DNA of 26,938 nt, taken from positions 1 to 26,938 of the forward strand of contig CALDIG010000258.1 in the NCBI GenBank assembly GCA_937904375.1, written 5' to 3'. A program made the translations under genes and the position numbers. Below, one piece after another: positions 6,867 to 15,491 of the stretch. The notes below the pieces were generated by a model that worked only from the letters and a program-made list of their open reading frames with translations, was not told the DNA's origin and did no database searches. Origin of the DNA: an uncultured Prevotellaceae bacterium. GTDB taxonomy: Bacteria > Bacteroidota > Bacteroidia > Bacteroidales > Muribaculaceae. The stretch's first letter is position 1, and every line of letters starts with the position of its first letter.

Positions 6867-8465
6867 ATGACGAAGAAATTTAAGAACATATTGGCACTTA
6901 AGTCGAAAGATGTGATGGACTTCTTCTTGAAGTCCGCGCAGTTTCATGGCTTTGAGTTGCCTGAGTACTTCAACTTCGACAAGGTGCTGAAGGCTGTTGC
7001 AAAGTCTGTGGGAAACAAGACCTACGAGGAATGTCTAAGCAACCTGTCGCCCGAAGATTTGACCGATGTTAACCTAGACATCTTGCTCAACAAAGACGGT
7101 CGTTATGCAGTGCGTCCTATCATCTTGGCGAACCCTTACCTATATTACTTCCTTGTGAGAGAAGTTTGCAATCCTAAAGGATGGCAAACCATTCAGGATT
7201 GCTTTAGCAAGTATACATTACCGCACATTGCATCATGCGCTTTGCCGGTGGTGCCAGATAAAACCGAGCCATTCCACAAGTCGACAACCATCTTCAACTG
7301 GTGGAACTCCATTGAGCAGCGTTCGCTGGAATTGTCGCTCGAATATCGCTATATGTTCGTGACCGACATCACCAACTGCTATGGTTCCATTAACCCGGAA
7401 ACCATTGATTGGGCGTTGTCGATGAAAGGTACAGAACACGCTACTGAAGACAACCATGCTATGGCGCAAAACATCATTCGTTATGTACGCGCCTTGCAGC
7501 AAGGACGCAACATCGGTATTCCGCAAGGAAGCGCCATCTTCGACTTTGTGGGCGAAATCATCCTTGGCTATTCCGACCTGCTGCTTCACAACCGCTTGCA
7601 AGAAGAAGGTATTGAAGGTTATGAAATCCTTCGTTATCGAGACGACTACCGCATCTTCTGCAACGACATGGACACGCTTGAGCGCATCTCCTACATCCTG
7701 CAAGATGTGCTGGAGTCGCTCAACTTCCGCATGAATAGCAACAAAACCCGCATCAGCCAGTCAATCGTCATGGACTCGCTGAAGGCCGATAAGCTATGGT
7801 ATATAGAAAACACACCCATCTTTAACAAAAAGGGTGTTGACTTCGATAGTTTCGAGAAGCACCTGTTCTACATCCTGATGTTCGGGCGCAAGTTTCCCAA
7901 CGGCGGACAGCTGAAAGTCATGCTCTCCGACCTTGACAAACGCATTGAGGAACACCTTAAGCCAGAAGAGAAAGAAGAGGAATGGATTGACTTCGAGAGT
8001 GGCAAGGTTGAGAAACGCACCAAGACTATTCACCACAGATTACCAGGTGGTTCGGTACGAGCCATGAGTGCTGTCGCTACACAAATAGCCCTCGAGAACG
8101 TTTCTGCCAGTCACTACGCATTGCGAGTATTGAGCCGCATGGTGGATTCACTGAAAGACGACAAGGAGAAAGTTGACATTATCGCAAAGGTATATGCCAA
8201 ACTTCGCAACCAGCCAAACTCAACCTATAGTCAGCTTTGGCTCCAGAACATCACCTACCAGCGTGACAAGAAACAGCGCAAATGCCCATACGACATGCGT
8301 CTCTGCCGCCTCGTCATGGGCGAGAAAGTTGAACTGTGGAACAACTCATGGCTTAAGCCAGAGATTGTCTCCCAACTCCCCCTCACCTCTATCATCGACA
8401 AGGCAACCCTCAAGAAAGTCACCCCAGTCATCACCTTCCGTGAGACTCGGGCGTATGAAGAGTAG
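6867..8465 (+). CDS. Reverse transcriptase, defence/Abi (UG) type, YRDD active site
   Basis: 532 aa from the ATG at 6867; an upstream in-frame TTG at 6852 is too close to the promoter. RT motifs are in order. Motif A is VTDITNCYGSI with Asp167. Motif B is GIPQGSAIFDF with PQGS at 219-222. Motif C is RYRDDYRIF with Asp259 and Asp260. All three catalytic aspartates are present. There is no maturase, HNH or integrase domain, so this is not a group II intron or retrotransposon RT. The long N-terminus (about 160 aa) and a C-terminal helical region of about 230 aa fit the free-standing 'unknown group'/Abi RTs used in phage defence (DRT systems). I cannot assign the DRT class. Its base composition is visibly more G+C-rich than that of both neighbours, suggesting separate acquisition. 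Confidence 0.88.
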   Translation: MTKKFKNILALKSKDVMDFFLKSAQFHGFELPEYFNFDKVLKAVAKSVGNKTYEECLSNLSPEDLTDVNLDILLNKDGRYAVRPIILANPYLYYFLVREVCNPKGWQTIQDCFSKYTLPHIASCALPVVPDKTEPFHKSTTIFNWWNSIEQRSLELSLEYRYMFVTDITNCYGSINPETIDWALSMKGTEHATEDNHAMAQNIIRYVRALQQGRNIGIPQGSAIFDFVGEIILGYSDLLLHNRLQEEGIEGYEILRYRDDYRIFCNDMDTLERISYILQDVLESLNFRMNSNKTRISQSIVMDSLKADKLWYIENTPIFNKKGVDFDSFEKHLFYILMFGRKFPNGGQLKVMLSDLDKRIEEHLKPEEKEEEWIDFESGKVEKRTKTIHHRLPGGSVRAMSAVATQIALENVSASHYALRVLSRMVDSLKDDKEKVDIIAKVYAKLRNQPNSTYSQLWLQNITYQRDKKQRKCPYDMRLCRLVMGEKVELWNNSWLKPEIVSQLPLTSIIDKATLKKVTPVITFRETRAYEE

Positions 8466-8504
8466 TATAATGAATAATATTAACAACTTACAAAATTTAA
8501 TAAT

Positions 8505-8939
8505 ATGACAAAAACAGAAGAAGCTCTCTGCGAAGGTATCACATTCTCTGTTCCGAGAATGGTTCCCACTGCGATTCAAGAAGGTGAGCTTGACAATGCT
8601 TTATATTATGTCATTGTCTATTTGTCCCCGCAGTTAGATAAAATGGTGTTGAAATTATATGAAGCACCATCATATAATCCCTTGAAATGGGATGATAATG
8701 AAGTAGAATGTATTACTTTTGATTTAGAAAAGTTAATAGATTCTGATTGTTCTGATAGCGAAAGTATGTTTGTCGGATACAATTTTGGCTATTCAAATGA
8801 TGGTGATGGTAAAATCTTTCCAAGTGAGGATTGGATATCAAGTAATAAAGGCAAAGCATACAATGGGCTTATGCTATACCCTGGAATAAAATGTCTTATT
8901 GTAAATACAATAAATGAAATAAACAATCATGCAAAGTAA
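8505..8939 (+). CDS. Unknown 144-aa acidic protein between RT and GHKL ATPase
   Basis: 144 aa from ATG 8505, 39 nt after the RT stop and 8 nt before the next start. I see no promoter in the short gap, so it is probably in the same operon. No family is recognised. It looks globular and acidic, with alternating strands (ALYYVIVYLSP, KMVLKLYEAP, VECITFDLEKL), a Gly/Asp-rich turn (YSNDGDGKIFPSEDW) and a final helix. No signal peptide or membrane segment is seen. Its A+T-rich composition matches the following ATPase gene rather than the RT, so it belongs more naturally with the GHKL/helicase pair. An adaptor, inhibitor or phage-sensing role is possible but unsupported. Confidence 0.8.
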   Translation: MTKTEEALCEGITFSVPRMVPTAIQEGELDNALYYVIVYLSPQLDKMVLKLYEAPSYNPLKWDDNEVECITFDLEKLIDSDCSDSESMFVGYNFGYSNDGDGKIFPSEDWISSNKGKAYNGLMLYPGIKCLIVNTINEINNHAK

Positions 8940-8947
8940 ATTCAGCG

Positions 8948-11900
8948 ATGAACAAAGTAGAAGAAAGAATTAACCATAATTATTACAAGCAGATAGCTGA
9001 CAAGATCACCCAATTATTGGATAAGATTCATGACTCACAGCTTTCTGATAAGCGTTGGGTTTGGGAGCTTATGCAAAATGCAAAGGATGTTCCAAACAAG
9101 TTCGGTCGCGTCTCTGTACTAATAGAACTTTGGAAAGATAAGTTGGTGTTCAGTCATAATGGCGATTATTTTACCGATGGGAACATTACTGGCTTGATTC
9201 AACAAGTAAGTTCGAAAGACTCTGCTAATGAGGGTGAACAGAAACAAACAGGTAAGTTTGGTACTGGCTTTATTACAACTCATCTACTTTCCAATATTAT
9301 AGATGTAAAGGGCGTCGTTAAAAATCCAAATACTGAAGAATACCAGAATTTCGTACTTACCCTTGACCGTTCTGCAAGAAAGTCAGAAGACATGATAGAG
9401 AGTATCACTCAGAATCTCGAATGGGTAAAGGGTTTGGATACTGGCAACTATCATGATTTTCCTATTGCTGAAGGTTATGAAAGTAGATTAGAAAGTGATT
9501 ATCTTACCTCATTCACTTATCATCTTAATGAGGATTCACTAAAATCAGCGTCTGTTGGTTTATCAGACCTTATTAATACCTTGCCTATTACAATGGTTTC
9601 ACTCCACGAATTGAAATCAGTTCGCGTAATCAATCATGTTGCAGGAACAGAACAATTGTATGAGTGTAACAGTGAGACTATATATGAAACAGACAATACA
9701 AAAATTATTCGTTCCGCCATTGAGATCAATGGTAATATGAAATACTATCTCACATATAAGACTTTTGAAGGCGAAGAACCAGTAGTCGCACTTTCCATTG
9801 AAACTCTTTGGGATGGTACTACCTATTCTCTAATAAAACGAGACAAGGCACAGCCTGTTTTGTTTAGGGATTTTCCTCTGATTGGTTCAGAAGAGTTTTA
9901 TTTCCCTTATATGCTCAATGGATTTGATTTTGAACCTACTGAAACGCGAAGTGGTATTCTTCTAAATAGTAATGAACCAAAGCCACAAAAAAATCGCCAT
10001 ATTATTGAAAATGCTGTAGATGCAGTTATTTCTTTTAATGAATGGCTGGTTGCAACAGGTGTAAAGAATACATACCTTTTAGCATCATCAAAAGAGCCAA
10101 AGCCAAAAGAGTCTTGGGATGAAAATTACGCAAAGCCTTGGATTAAGGACCTTCAGGAAAACTGGCGTAATAGACTGCTTGTGCAGAATATACTTGAGAC
10201 CAAAGAAGGTTATTCTCCACTTAAAGAAATCCGCATTCCCGACTATGGCACAAAAGAAGCAAACAGACAGTTCTTGTATTTTCTTGAAGATTTTATAACG
10301 GAAGGAATTCTTCCATTATCGGAGCAACTAGATGAATGGAGTGACGTCGTATGTTCAAACTATTCTACTTGGAAATGTACATTAAAATACTCTAAACAAG
10401 ACTTTTTTGAGGATCTTCAGCGAGTCGGATGTATAAAGAATCTTTGCTCTCGTTTGAATAAGTCTGAAGAAGAGTGCTATGCATGGCTAAATGAGCTTTA
10501 TAAATTTATTGTAAGCCAAGGAGATACTTCTATCCTTGAGCAATACCCTGTTATTCCTAACCAAAATGGCGATTTTTGCCAGTTAAATAAAATCTACACG
10601 GATTCTGCACAACGTATTCCTAATATTCTAAAAGACATCTGTGTCGGTTTGCTCAACAAGAATCTAAAAGATGAGCTCATGGCAAATGCCATTGATGATT
10701 CTGTATTTGCGACAAAGAAAGAATATAAGCTAACGAATCTAATTGGGGATATAAATCACATTATTGGAAGCAAAGCTTCAAACGAGAATTTTGTATCTTC
10801 TTCAGAATGGGATGTAATCAGTTCTGCTGTTTATTCTTTGCTTTCTCTTAAAACCAATGGGCTAGAAGAAGAAAACAGAAAACGTGACAATATCTATCGA
10901 TTTATATCTCATTTTGTTGCAAATCTTGAAACTCAAATCGTTGTTGATGACCTTCCTATAGAGATATGGAAGGAAGCAGAACGTTTTATTATTAAGTTCA
11001 CACCAAGTCTTATTGTTGCAAATTCAACTAGTATTACGTCTTTAGGAAGTTCCCTGTTGAAGTATCCTACAATCCATAATGACGAAGAATGCATACAATG
11101 GATAAATGATTATGGAATGCTGGCCAAGACATTATCAATGACAATTCCTGCAGACAAGAAAATTTATCCAAATCAGAAGGGCTCTCTAGTGTCATTATCA
11201 ACACTTCATTATGACAATTTCATTTCTGAAGAGTTGAAGGATCTGAATATTACAGCAAATGCAGAAGATTGGCGGGAAATACTTTTTGACAGAAGAATAA
11301 TCGGGTACGAGCAATATCAACCGCTGTCAACAAAAGATATTTATGATAGTATCAAAAAGAAGTTTGAATCATCAAACACAAGTTTAGAGCACAAGCTTCG
11401 AATCTCAAATGAAGCCATAGTACTCATCCCTTCCACAAAACGAGAAGAGAACAGTGATAATATGTCTTTCTATAGGTTAGCAAAAGCAATTTGTCCCTCT
11501 TTGAAAGACATCGTTATTGTAGAAAATGCAGAAGGATTCTATTGGGAGAAATTTATTGCCTGCGTTCTGAACGATATTTGCAAAACAATAGGCGATTGTG
11601 ATAGTCTTACTAGCCTTGCTCAGAAACTGAATAAGACTGCTGAGGATACCATAACATATGTGGATTCTGTAATAGAATATGCAAAGAATCGATTTGGGGG
11701 TAATTACTACAAATATGCAGAAGTCGATTATGCTCTTTGGCTCAACCAAAGTAATTTCTTCTGTAAGCTTTGTGAAATTAATAAGGATGATAATATTGAC
11801 GATACCATTAAGGAGCTTTGCCTTAATAACATCATTAATATTAATTATCGCGACAAATTGTTGCGTAAAGGTATGAAGTGCGAATACTATATTCCGGCTA

Positions 11901-13195
11901 CTAGCGTTATAACGTCAAAGATAATTCTCACTCACATAAATGAAGTTATATCACGGTACGTTGAGGAAGAAAGAAAAAGCCTTCAAGATAAGAGTTTTGC
12001 TGAAATAGTGTTCACACTTGACTCGTTAATCAAGAAGAACGAGGAGTATAAACTGTGTCTTCCATATTTTGATCTCCATCACGATAAACTTATCGTGGGA
12101 TCCATTGGAGACGAAAAAACACTTTCTATTATTGGCTCCCTTGTTTCAAGTCCTGAGAAGATGGCACTTCTTACAAGCTTAAGTGATGACCAAATCAAGA
12201 CAATTTTAGAAAATAGTGCCGATATTAAGGATTTGTCTGAGACAAATCGGAAACTTTCAGATGAAAACGAAGAATTAAGAAAGCAGAATGCTGAACTACG
12301 GCGTAAACTGGGTATTGACGACAAAAAATCAGTTGAGGATGAGAATGAAATCCTCAAGAAGAAACTGGAAGAAGCAGGAATTGATAATCCTCTTCCGGAA
12401 CCAGTCATGGTCAATGTACATACAACCACAGGAACACAGTCATTTATTGTCAAGGAACGTCAATATGCTGGTCTTTCTCTTGAAGAAATTGTCGCTTATG
12501 TCTCTGAAGCCAAAATGGATGTTGTTAACTACTTCAGAGAGCTCAATGAAAGAGATGCTCTAGGCATGAGATTTGACCCAGAAAGAATCGCAATGGATTC
12601 CTACAGTCAACTCTATGGTATTTATGACCGCAACGGTAATGAGTTACCATTGGTTGTCCATAGTTATAAGGGACCGCAATACAGATACTTTGACTTGAAC
12701 TGGTACGATTGGCAATTGTTGAGCAAAGCTGGCTCTATGTTATGGGTAAAGACCATTACAGGTCTACAATGTATTCCTTTGTATGCGCTACCAATCCGTA
12801 ATTTCAGTTTCTCGATTGGAAATGACCTGCCCCAATTAGATCAAGCAATATTACTAACTTTGGCATCTGTCGGTAAGGAATACGCATATATAGGCTTTGA
12901 ATTCGGGAATAATATGCCACAGAACTTCACAAAACCCGTTGCATTTAATTATGTTCCAAACATGCTTAAGGATTGTATTGGCTCAGTTAAACAAATTTGC
13001 GACAAAAATGCTCCTGCGTTGGCTCGGATATATAACTTTGGTTCCAATATTCCTCTTCAAGATAGTTCTGGCGAGAAATACTCCTTAGCGCTCAAGAGTA
13101 CTACTTCAGAGGAAACTATGAGGCAAATTCATGATTTGCCTGCCAACGACATGCAACCTCCAGTGAAAGGTGCTGGACTTGAATCATTATTTTGA
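8948..13195 (+). CDS. Giant GHKL (sacsin/NO VEIN-like) ATPase
   Basis: 1415 aa from ATG 8948. The N-terminus has a Bergerat (GHKL) ATP-binding fold: motif N as WELMQNAKD with Glu40 and Asn44, a motif I variant FSHNGDYF (HNG instead of the usual DxG), and a lid glycine motif GKFGTGF at 102-108. The arrangement resembles the N-terminal domains of sacsin and of bacterial NO VEIN-like proteins rather than histidine kinases, and no phosphoacceptor domain is visible. About 900 residues of unrecognised mixed helical sequence follow, then a coiled coil (about 1097-1145, rich in NEELRKQNAELRRKL). A globular C-terminal domain of about 250 aa (YDRNGNELPLVVHSYKGPQY) is reminiscent of the nuclease-like ends of such proteins but is not identified. 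It ends 2 nt before the helicase gene, so the two products very likely work together. Confidence 0.82.
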   Translation: MNKVEERINHNYYKQIADKITQLLDKIHDSQLSDKRWVWELMQNAKDVPNKFGRVSVLIELWKDKLVFSHNGDYFTDGNITGLIQQVSSKDSANEGEQKQTGKFGTGFITTHLLSNIIDVKGVVKNPNTEEYQNFVLTLDRSARKSEDMIESITQNLEWVKGLDTGNYHDFPIAEGYESRLESDYLTSFTYHLNEDSLKSASVGLSDLINTLPITMVSLHELKSVRVINHVAGTEQLYECNSETIYETDNTKIIRSAIEINGNMKYYLTYKTFEGEEPVVALSIETLWDGTTYSLIKRDKAQPVLFRDFPLIGSEEFYFPYMLNGFDFEPTETRSGILLNSNEPKPQKNRHIIENAVDAVISFNEWLVATGVKNTYLLASSKEPKPKESWDENYAKPWIKDLQENWRNRLLVQNILETKEGYSPLKEIRIPDYGTKEANRQFLYFLEDFITEGILPLSEQLDEWSDVVCSNYSTWKCTLKYSKQDFFEDLQRVGCIKNLCSRLNKSEEECYAWLNELYKFIVSQGDTSILEQYPVIPNQNGDFCQLNKIYTDSAQRIPNILKDICVGLLNKNLKDELMANAIDDSVFATKKEYKLTNLIGDINHIIGSKASNENFVSSSEWDVISSAVYSLLSLKTNGLEEENRKRDNIYRFISHFVANLETQIVVDDLPIEIWKEAERFIIKFTPSLIVANSTSITSLGSSLLKYPTIHNDEECIQWINDYGMLAKTLSMTIPADKKIYPNQKGSLVSLSTLHYDNFISEELKDLNITANAEDWREILFDRRIIGYEQYQPLSTKDIYDSIKKKFESSNTSLEHKLRISNEAIVLIPSTKREENSDNMSFYRLAKAICPSLKDIVIVENAEGFYWEKFIACVLNDICKTIGDCDSLTSLAQKLNKTAEDTITYVDSVIEYAKNRFGGNYYKYAEVDYALWLNQSNFFCKLCEINKDDNIDDTIKELCLNNIININYRDKLLRKGMKCEYYIPATSVITSKIILTHINEVISRYVEEERKSLQDKSFAEIVFTLDSLIKKNEEYKLCLPYFDLHHDKLIVGSIGDEKTLSIIGSLVSSPEKMALLTSLSDDQIKTILENSADIKDLSETNRKLSDENEELRKQNAELRRKLGIDDKKSVEDENEILKKKLEEAGIDNPLPEPVMVNVHTTTGTQSFIVKERQYAGLSLEEIVAYVSEAKMDVVNYFRELNERDALGMRFDPERIAMDSYSQLYGIYDRNGNELPLVVHSYKGPQYRYFDLNWYDWQLLSKAGSMLWVKTITGLQCIPLYALPIRNFSFSIGNDLPQLDQAILLTLASVGKEYAYIGFEFGNNMPQNFTKPVAFNYVPNMLKDCIGSVKQICDKNAPALARIYNFGSNIPLQDSSGEKYSLALKSTTSEETMRQIHDLPANDMQPPVKGAGLESLF

Positions 13196-13197
13196 TT

Positions 13198-14973
13198 ATG
13201 AATATTGATAGACAAAAACATTGGCAATTCCTTGAGGATGAGCTAAGGGCTGAAACCGAGGAATTCAATAAGAAGTTTATGACCACAGCCATCTCCTTGC
13301 TTCAGAACAGCGAGGAGATGTTTGTGGCTCAATTCCTGTCCTTTAAAAATGGGGAAATGATAATGAAGTTTCCCAATACAAGAGCATTACCAAGAAAAGG
13401 TGAATTCCTCGTTTGTATGGTTCTTCCTCCTGAATTGCAGGACTATCATAATTGGGGCGAGTTAACGTATAGAGACCTATATAAACAGCGATATAACTCA
13501 ACCGAATCTGTTTGTATTTGGCACTCTCCTGCCGAAGACAATCGTTTCTCTTTGGTCGGTTTCAGTAAGATTAGTCTTGAGTTTGCAGAGTATATTAAAG
13601 CTACTCCTGGCATAATTCTGGCTTTCGCTCCTCAGCGACCTCCGATTGATTATGTGATGAACTTACAGAAACTTGTAGAAGACTCGTTCAGTCCAAGTGT
13701 GTCATCTGTTCTCGATGCCAACTATGAACAGAAGAATTGGGAACCCATCTTGATTAAACAAGATGATGTGACAAGTTTTGTTCATACCCAATTGAGTCTT
13801 ACTGACACGATGCTTTTACAAGGGCCTCCAGGGACTGGTAAAACTTATATGATAGCAGAATTGTGTGCAAGATTGTGCGCTGAAGGCAAATCAGTTCTTG
13901 TTACCGCACTCACCAATAGGGCGTTAATAGAGATTGCCGAAAAACCATCAGTTAAGGATTTGTTAGAACAAAAAAAGATATTCAAAACAAATCTTACAAT
14001 TGATGAGAAAAAAGAGTTAAACAATCTCGAGCAGATTAAAAGTATTGCTCCTATCCCTTCTGGATTGGTTCTGTCTACTTATTTTATTTCAAGTGGGTTT
14101 GCGGCAGAATTGTCGATAGAGCAACCTTTTGATTATGTCATAATGGACGAAGCGAGTCAGGCTCTTTTGGCAATGTTTGCTGCTTCCAGGAAAATGGGGA
14201 AAAAGAATCTGTGGGTGGGGGATATTCAACAATTATCTCCAATTGTAGCACTAAATGGAGACCGTATCAAGATTGGCAATTACCAACCATTGATAAATGG
14301 ACTTCAATTGTTGGCCGATAGCAGTTCATCACCGATATATCAGCTAACAACCACATATCGTTTCGGACAACGTGCTGCTAGTTATACAGGGATTTTTTAC
14401 GGAAACAGTCTTGTGGCTAAAGACTCAAAGATTTTCGGCAATCTACCATCTTTAGATAAGATTCTCAACAAAGAAGGAGGTCCATCGTTAGTTTTTACTG
14501 ATATGCCTCTGGGTAGTTATACTCCTCAATTTGCCATATTATTAGCAACGTTTATCGTTGCCAGTATCATTAAAGATGACAAAATAAAAGAAATAGCTGT
14601 GTTAACCTGTATGAGAAATACAACTCGCTCACTTCAAAAGTCAATGACTCAGAATATTGGTTCACATGATAAATTGTTGGTAGATACAGTGGCACGAGTT
14701 CAAGGTCTGACTACAGACATAACGGTTTTTTTCGTGCCAAACACATCCTACATCAGGACTTTAGAGCCTCATCTGTTCAATGTGGCAACAAGTAGAGCAA
14801 AAGAACACACAATAATAATTGCAGATAAAAATGTTTTGGAGTATCCAACAATAAGGCCACTGGTTCGTAAATATCTAGAAAGGCTCCGTGACGAACAATC
14901 GATATACATACCAATGCAAAAAGAGCAATCTCAAAGATATTTGGATTTTTCTAAACTTCTATTAGGGAACTGA
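13198..14973 (+). CDS. Upf1/Dna2-like SF1 helicase
   Basis: 592 aa from the ATG at 13198 (MNIDRQKHWQF). An in-frame TTG at 13192 overlaps the previous stop and is less likely. Walker A is GPPGTGKT at 209-216 and motif II is DEASQ at 317-321, the hallmark of the Upf1-like/AAA_11 group. Motif III is VGDIQQLSP, motif IV has TTTYRFG, motif V is DTVARVQGLTTD and motif VI is NVATSRAKEH. The first 200 residues form a beta-rich accessory domain as in Upf1-like enzymes. The likely activity is 5'-3' translocation on RNA or DNA. Its 2-nt spacing behind the GHKL ATPase gene indicates translational coupling and a joint complex. It is not the same helicase group as the protein at 2323, so the locus has two different SF1 motors. 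Confidence 0.88.
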   Translation: MNIDRQKHWQFLEDELRAETEEFNKKFMTTAISLLQNSEEMFVAQFLSFKNGEMIMKFPNTRALPRKGEFLVCMVLPPELQDYHNWGELTYRDLYKQRYNSTESVCIWHSPAEDNRFSLVGFSKISLEFAEYIKATPGIILAFAPQRPPIDYVMNLQKLVEDSFSPSVSSVLDANYEQKNWEPILIKQDDVTSFVHTQLSLTDTMLLQGPPGTGKTYMIAELCARLCAEGKSVLVTALTNRALIEIAEKPSVKDLLEQKKIFKTNLTIDEKKELNNLEQIKSIAPIPSGLVLSTYFISSGFAAELSIEQPFDYVIMDEASQALLAMFAASRKMGKKNLWVGDIQQLSPIVALNGDRIKIGNYQPLINGLQLLADSSSSPIYQLTTTYRFGQRAASYTGIFYGNSLVAKDSKIFGNLPSLDKILNKEGGPSLVFTDMPLGSYTPQFAILLATFIVASIIKDDKIKEIAVLTCMRNTTRSLQKSMTQNIGSHDKLLVDTVARVQGLTTDITVFFVPNTSYIRTLEPHLFNVATSRAKEHTIIIADKNVLEYPTIRPLVRKYLERLRDEQSIYIPMQKEQSQRYLDFSKLLLGN

Positions 14974-14978
14974 GCACC

Positions 14979-15290
14979 ATGGACATGAAGCTATATGATG
15001 AGCCCATATTGTTTGGGCATAGGTTGCGGAGCTTGAGGGTTGAGCGGAAGATGGTGCAACGGGAACTGGCTGAGAAATTGAACATCGACACACCGATGTT
15101 CAGCAAGATTGAGCTGGGGGTGCGCCGGGCCAAACGGTCTCAGGTCGTGCAGTTGGCAAAACTGCTTCATGTGAGCGAGAAGGAACTGCTCACCCTTTGG
15201 CTTGCTGATGGTGTGCTCAATGCTGTCAAGGACTACCGTGAACTTGGCCTTGCTGCTCTCAAGGTGGCAAAGAAGACCATCATGCCATAG
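14979..15290 (+). CDS. XRE-family HTH regulator
   Basis: 103 aa from ATG 14979, 5 nt after the helicase stop; an ATG at 14985 is an alternative. The Cro/C1-type helix-turn-helix spans about residues 10-68: FGHRLRSLRVERKMVQRELA, then EKLNIDTPMFSKIELGVRRA, then KRSQVVQLAKLLHVSEKEL. It resembles controller proteins of restriction-modification loci. As the last gene of the RT/GHKL/helicase operon, it is the obvious candidate to bind the GCAACGTTGC palindromes at both promoters and give delayed feedback control. That link is inference. Its base composition is more G+C-rich than the helicase gene. A strong terminator follows 19 nt downstream. Confidence 0.88.
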   Translation: MDMKLYDEPILFGHRLRSLRVERKMVQRELAEKLNIDTPMFSKIELGVRRAKRSQVVQLAKLLHVSEKELLTLWLADGVLNAVKDYRELGLAALKVAKKTIMP

Positions 15291-15309
15291 TCTTCACCGC
15301 ACACCAAAT

Positions 15310-15354
15310 CAAGCGGAGGTGGCTTTGTCGTATTGGCAAAGTCACCTCCGCTTG
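15310..15354 (+). terminator. Strong bidirectional hairpin after the XRE gene
   Basis: CAAGCGGAGGTG (15310-15321) pairs perfectly with CACCTCCGCTTG (15343-15354). After one G-U pair, CTTTG (15323-15327) pairs with CAAAG (15337-15341). The result is an 18-bp stem with a 9-nt loop. There is no long T tract but the stem is very stable. It separates the RT/GHKL operon from the Ssp-like operon. Confidence 0.82.
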
Positions 15355-15442
15355 TTGTGACGTAATTCTCGTTATATGAGATTTCCCCAATGTCGCCCTA
15401 TCAGGACTGACGCATTTTTGTCGTTTTGAACCATTATTGTTA

Positions 15443-15490
15443 TTTTGTCACACAAAATAATCGCTGTGTAAAAAAATATCTGTACCTTTG
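15443..15490 (+). promoter_or_regulatory. Promoter of the structured RNA / Ssp-like operon
   Basis: TACCTTTG at 15483-15490 is a consensus -7 box (TAnnTTTG). Upstream, TTTTGT-CAC-ACAAAA (15443-15457) is a 6-bp inverted repeat that could be an operator; its TTTG is too far (35 nt) for a normal -33 box. Between them the DNA is A-rich. Transcription would begin close to 15497, exactly where the dense RNA structure begins. Confidence 0.6.
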
Positions 15491-15491
15491 C

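Noticed and set aside
7233..7703. 156-codon open frame antisense to the reverse transcriptase
   Set aside because: It lies wholly opposite the RT catalytic core, where the G+C-rich coding strand favours long antisense frames. It has no promoter or recognisable domain.
6867..8465. Group II intron or retron
   Set aside because: The RT has no maturase/HNH domain, no intron RNA ends are visible, and no msr/msd-like inverted repeat fits in the 179 nt upstream.
8948..13195. Two-component histidine kinase
   Set aside because: The GHKL fold is at the N-terminus with a QNAKD/GKFGTGF pattern of the sacsin/MutL-like type. No H-box, sensor or membrane segment is present.
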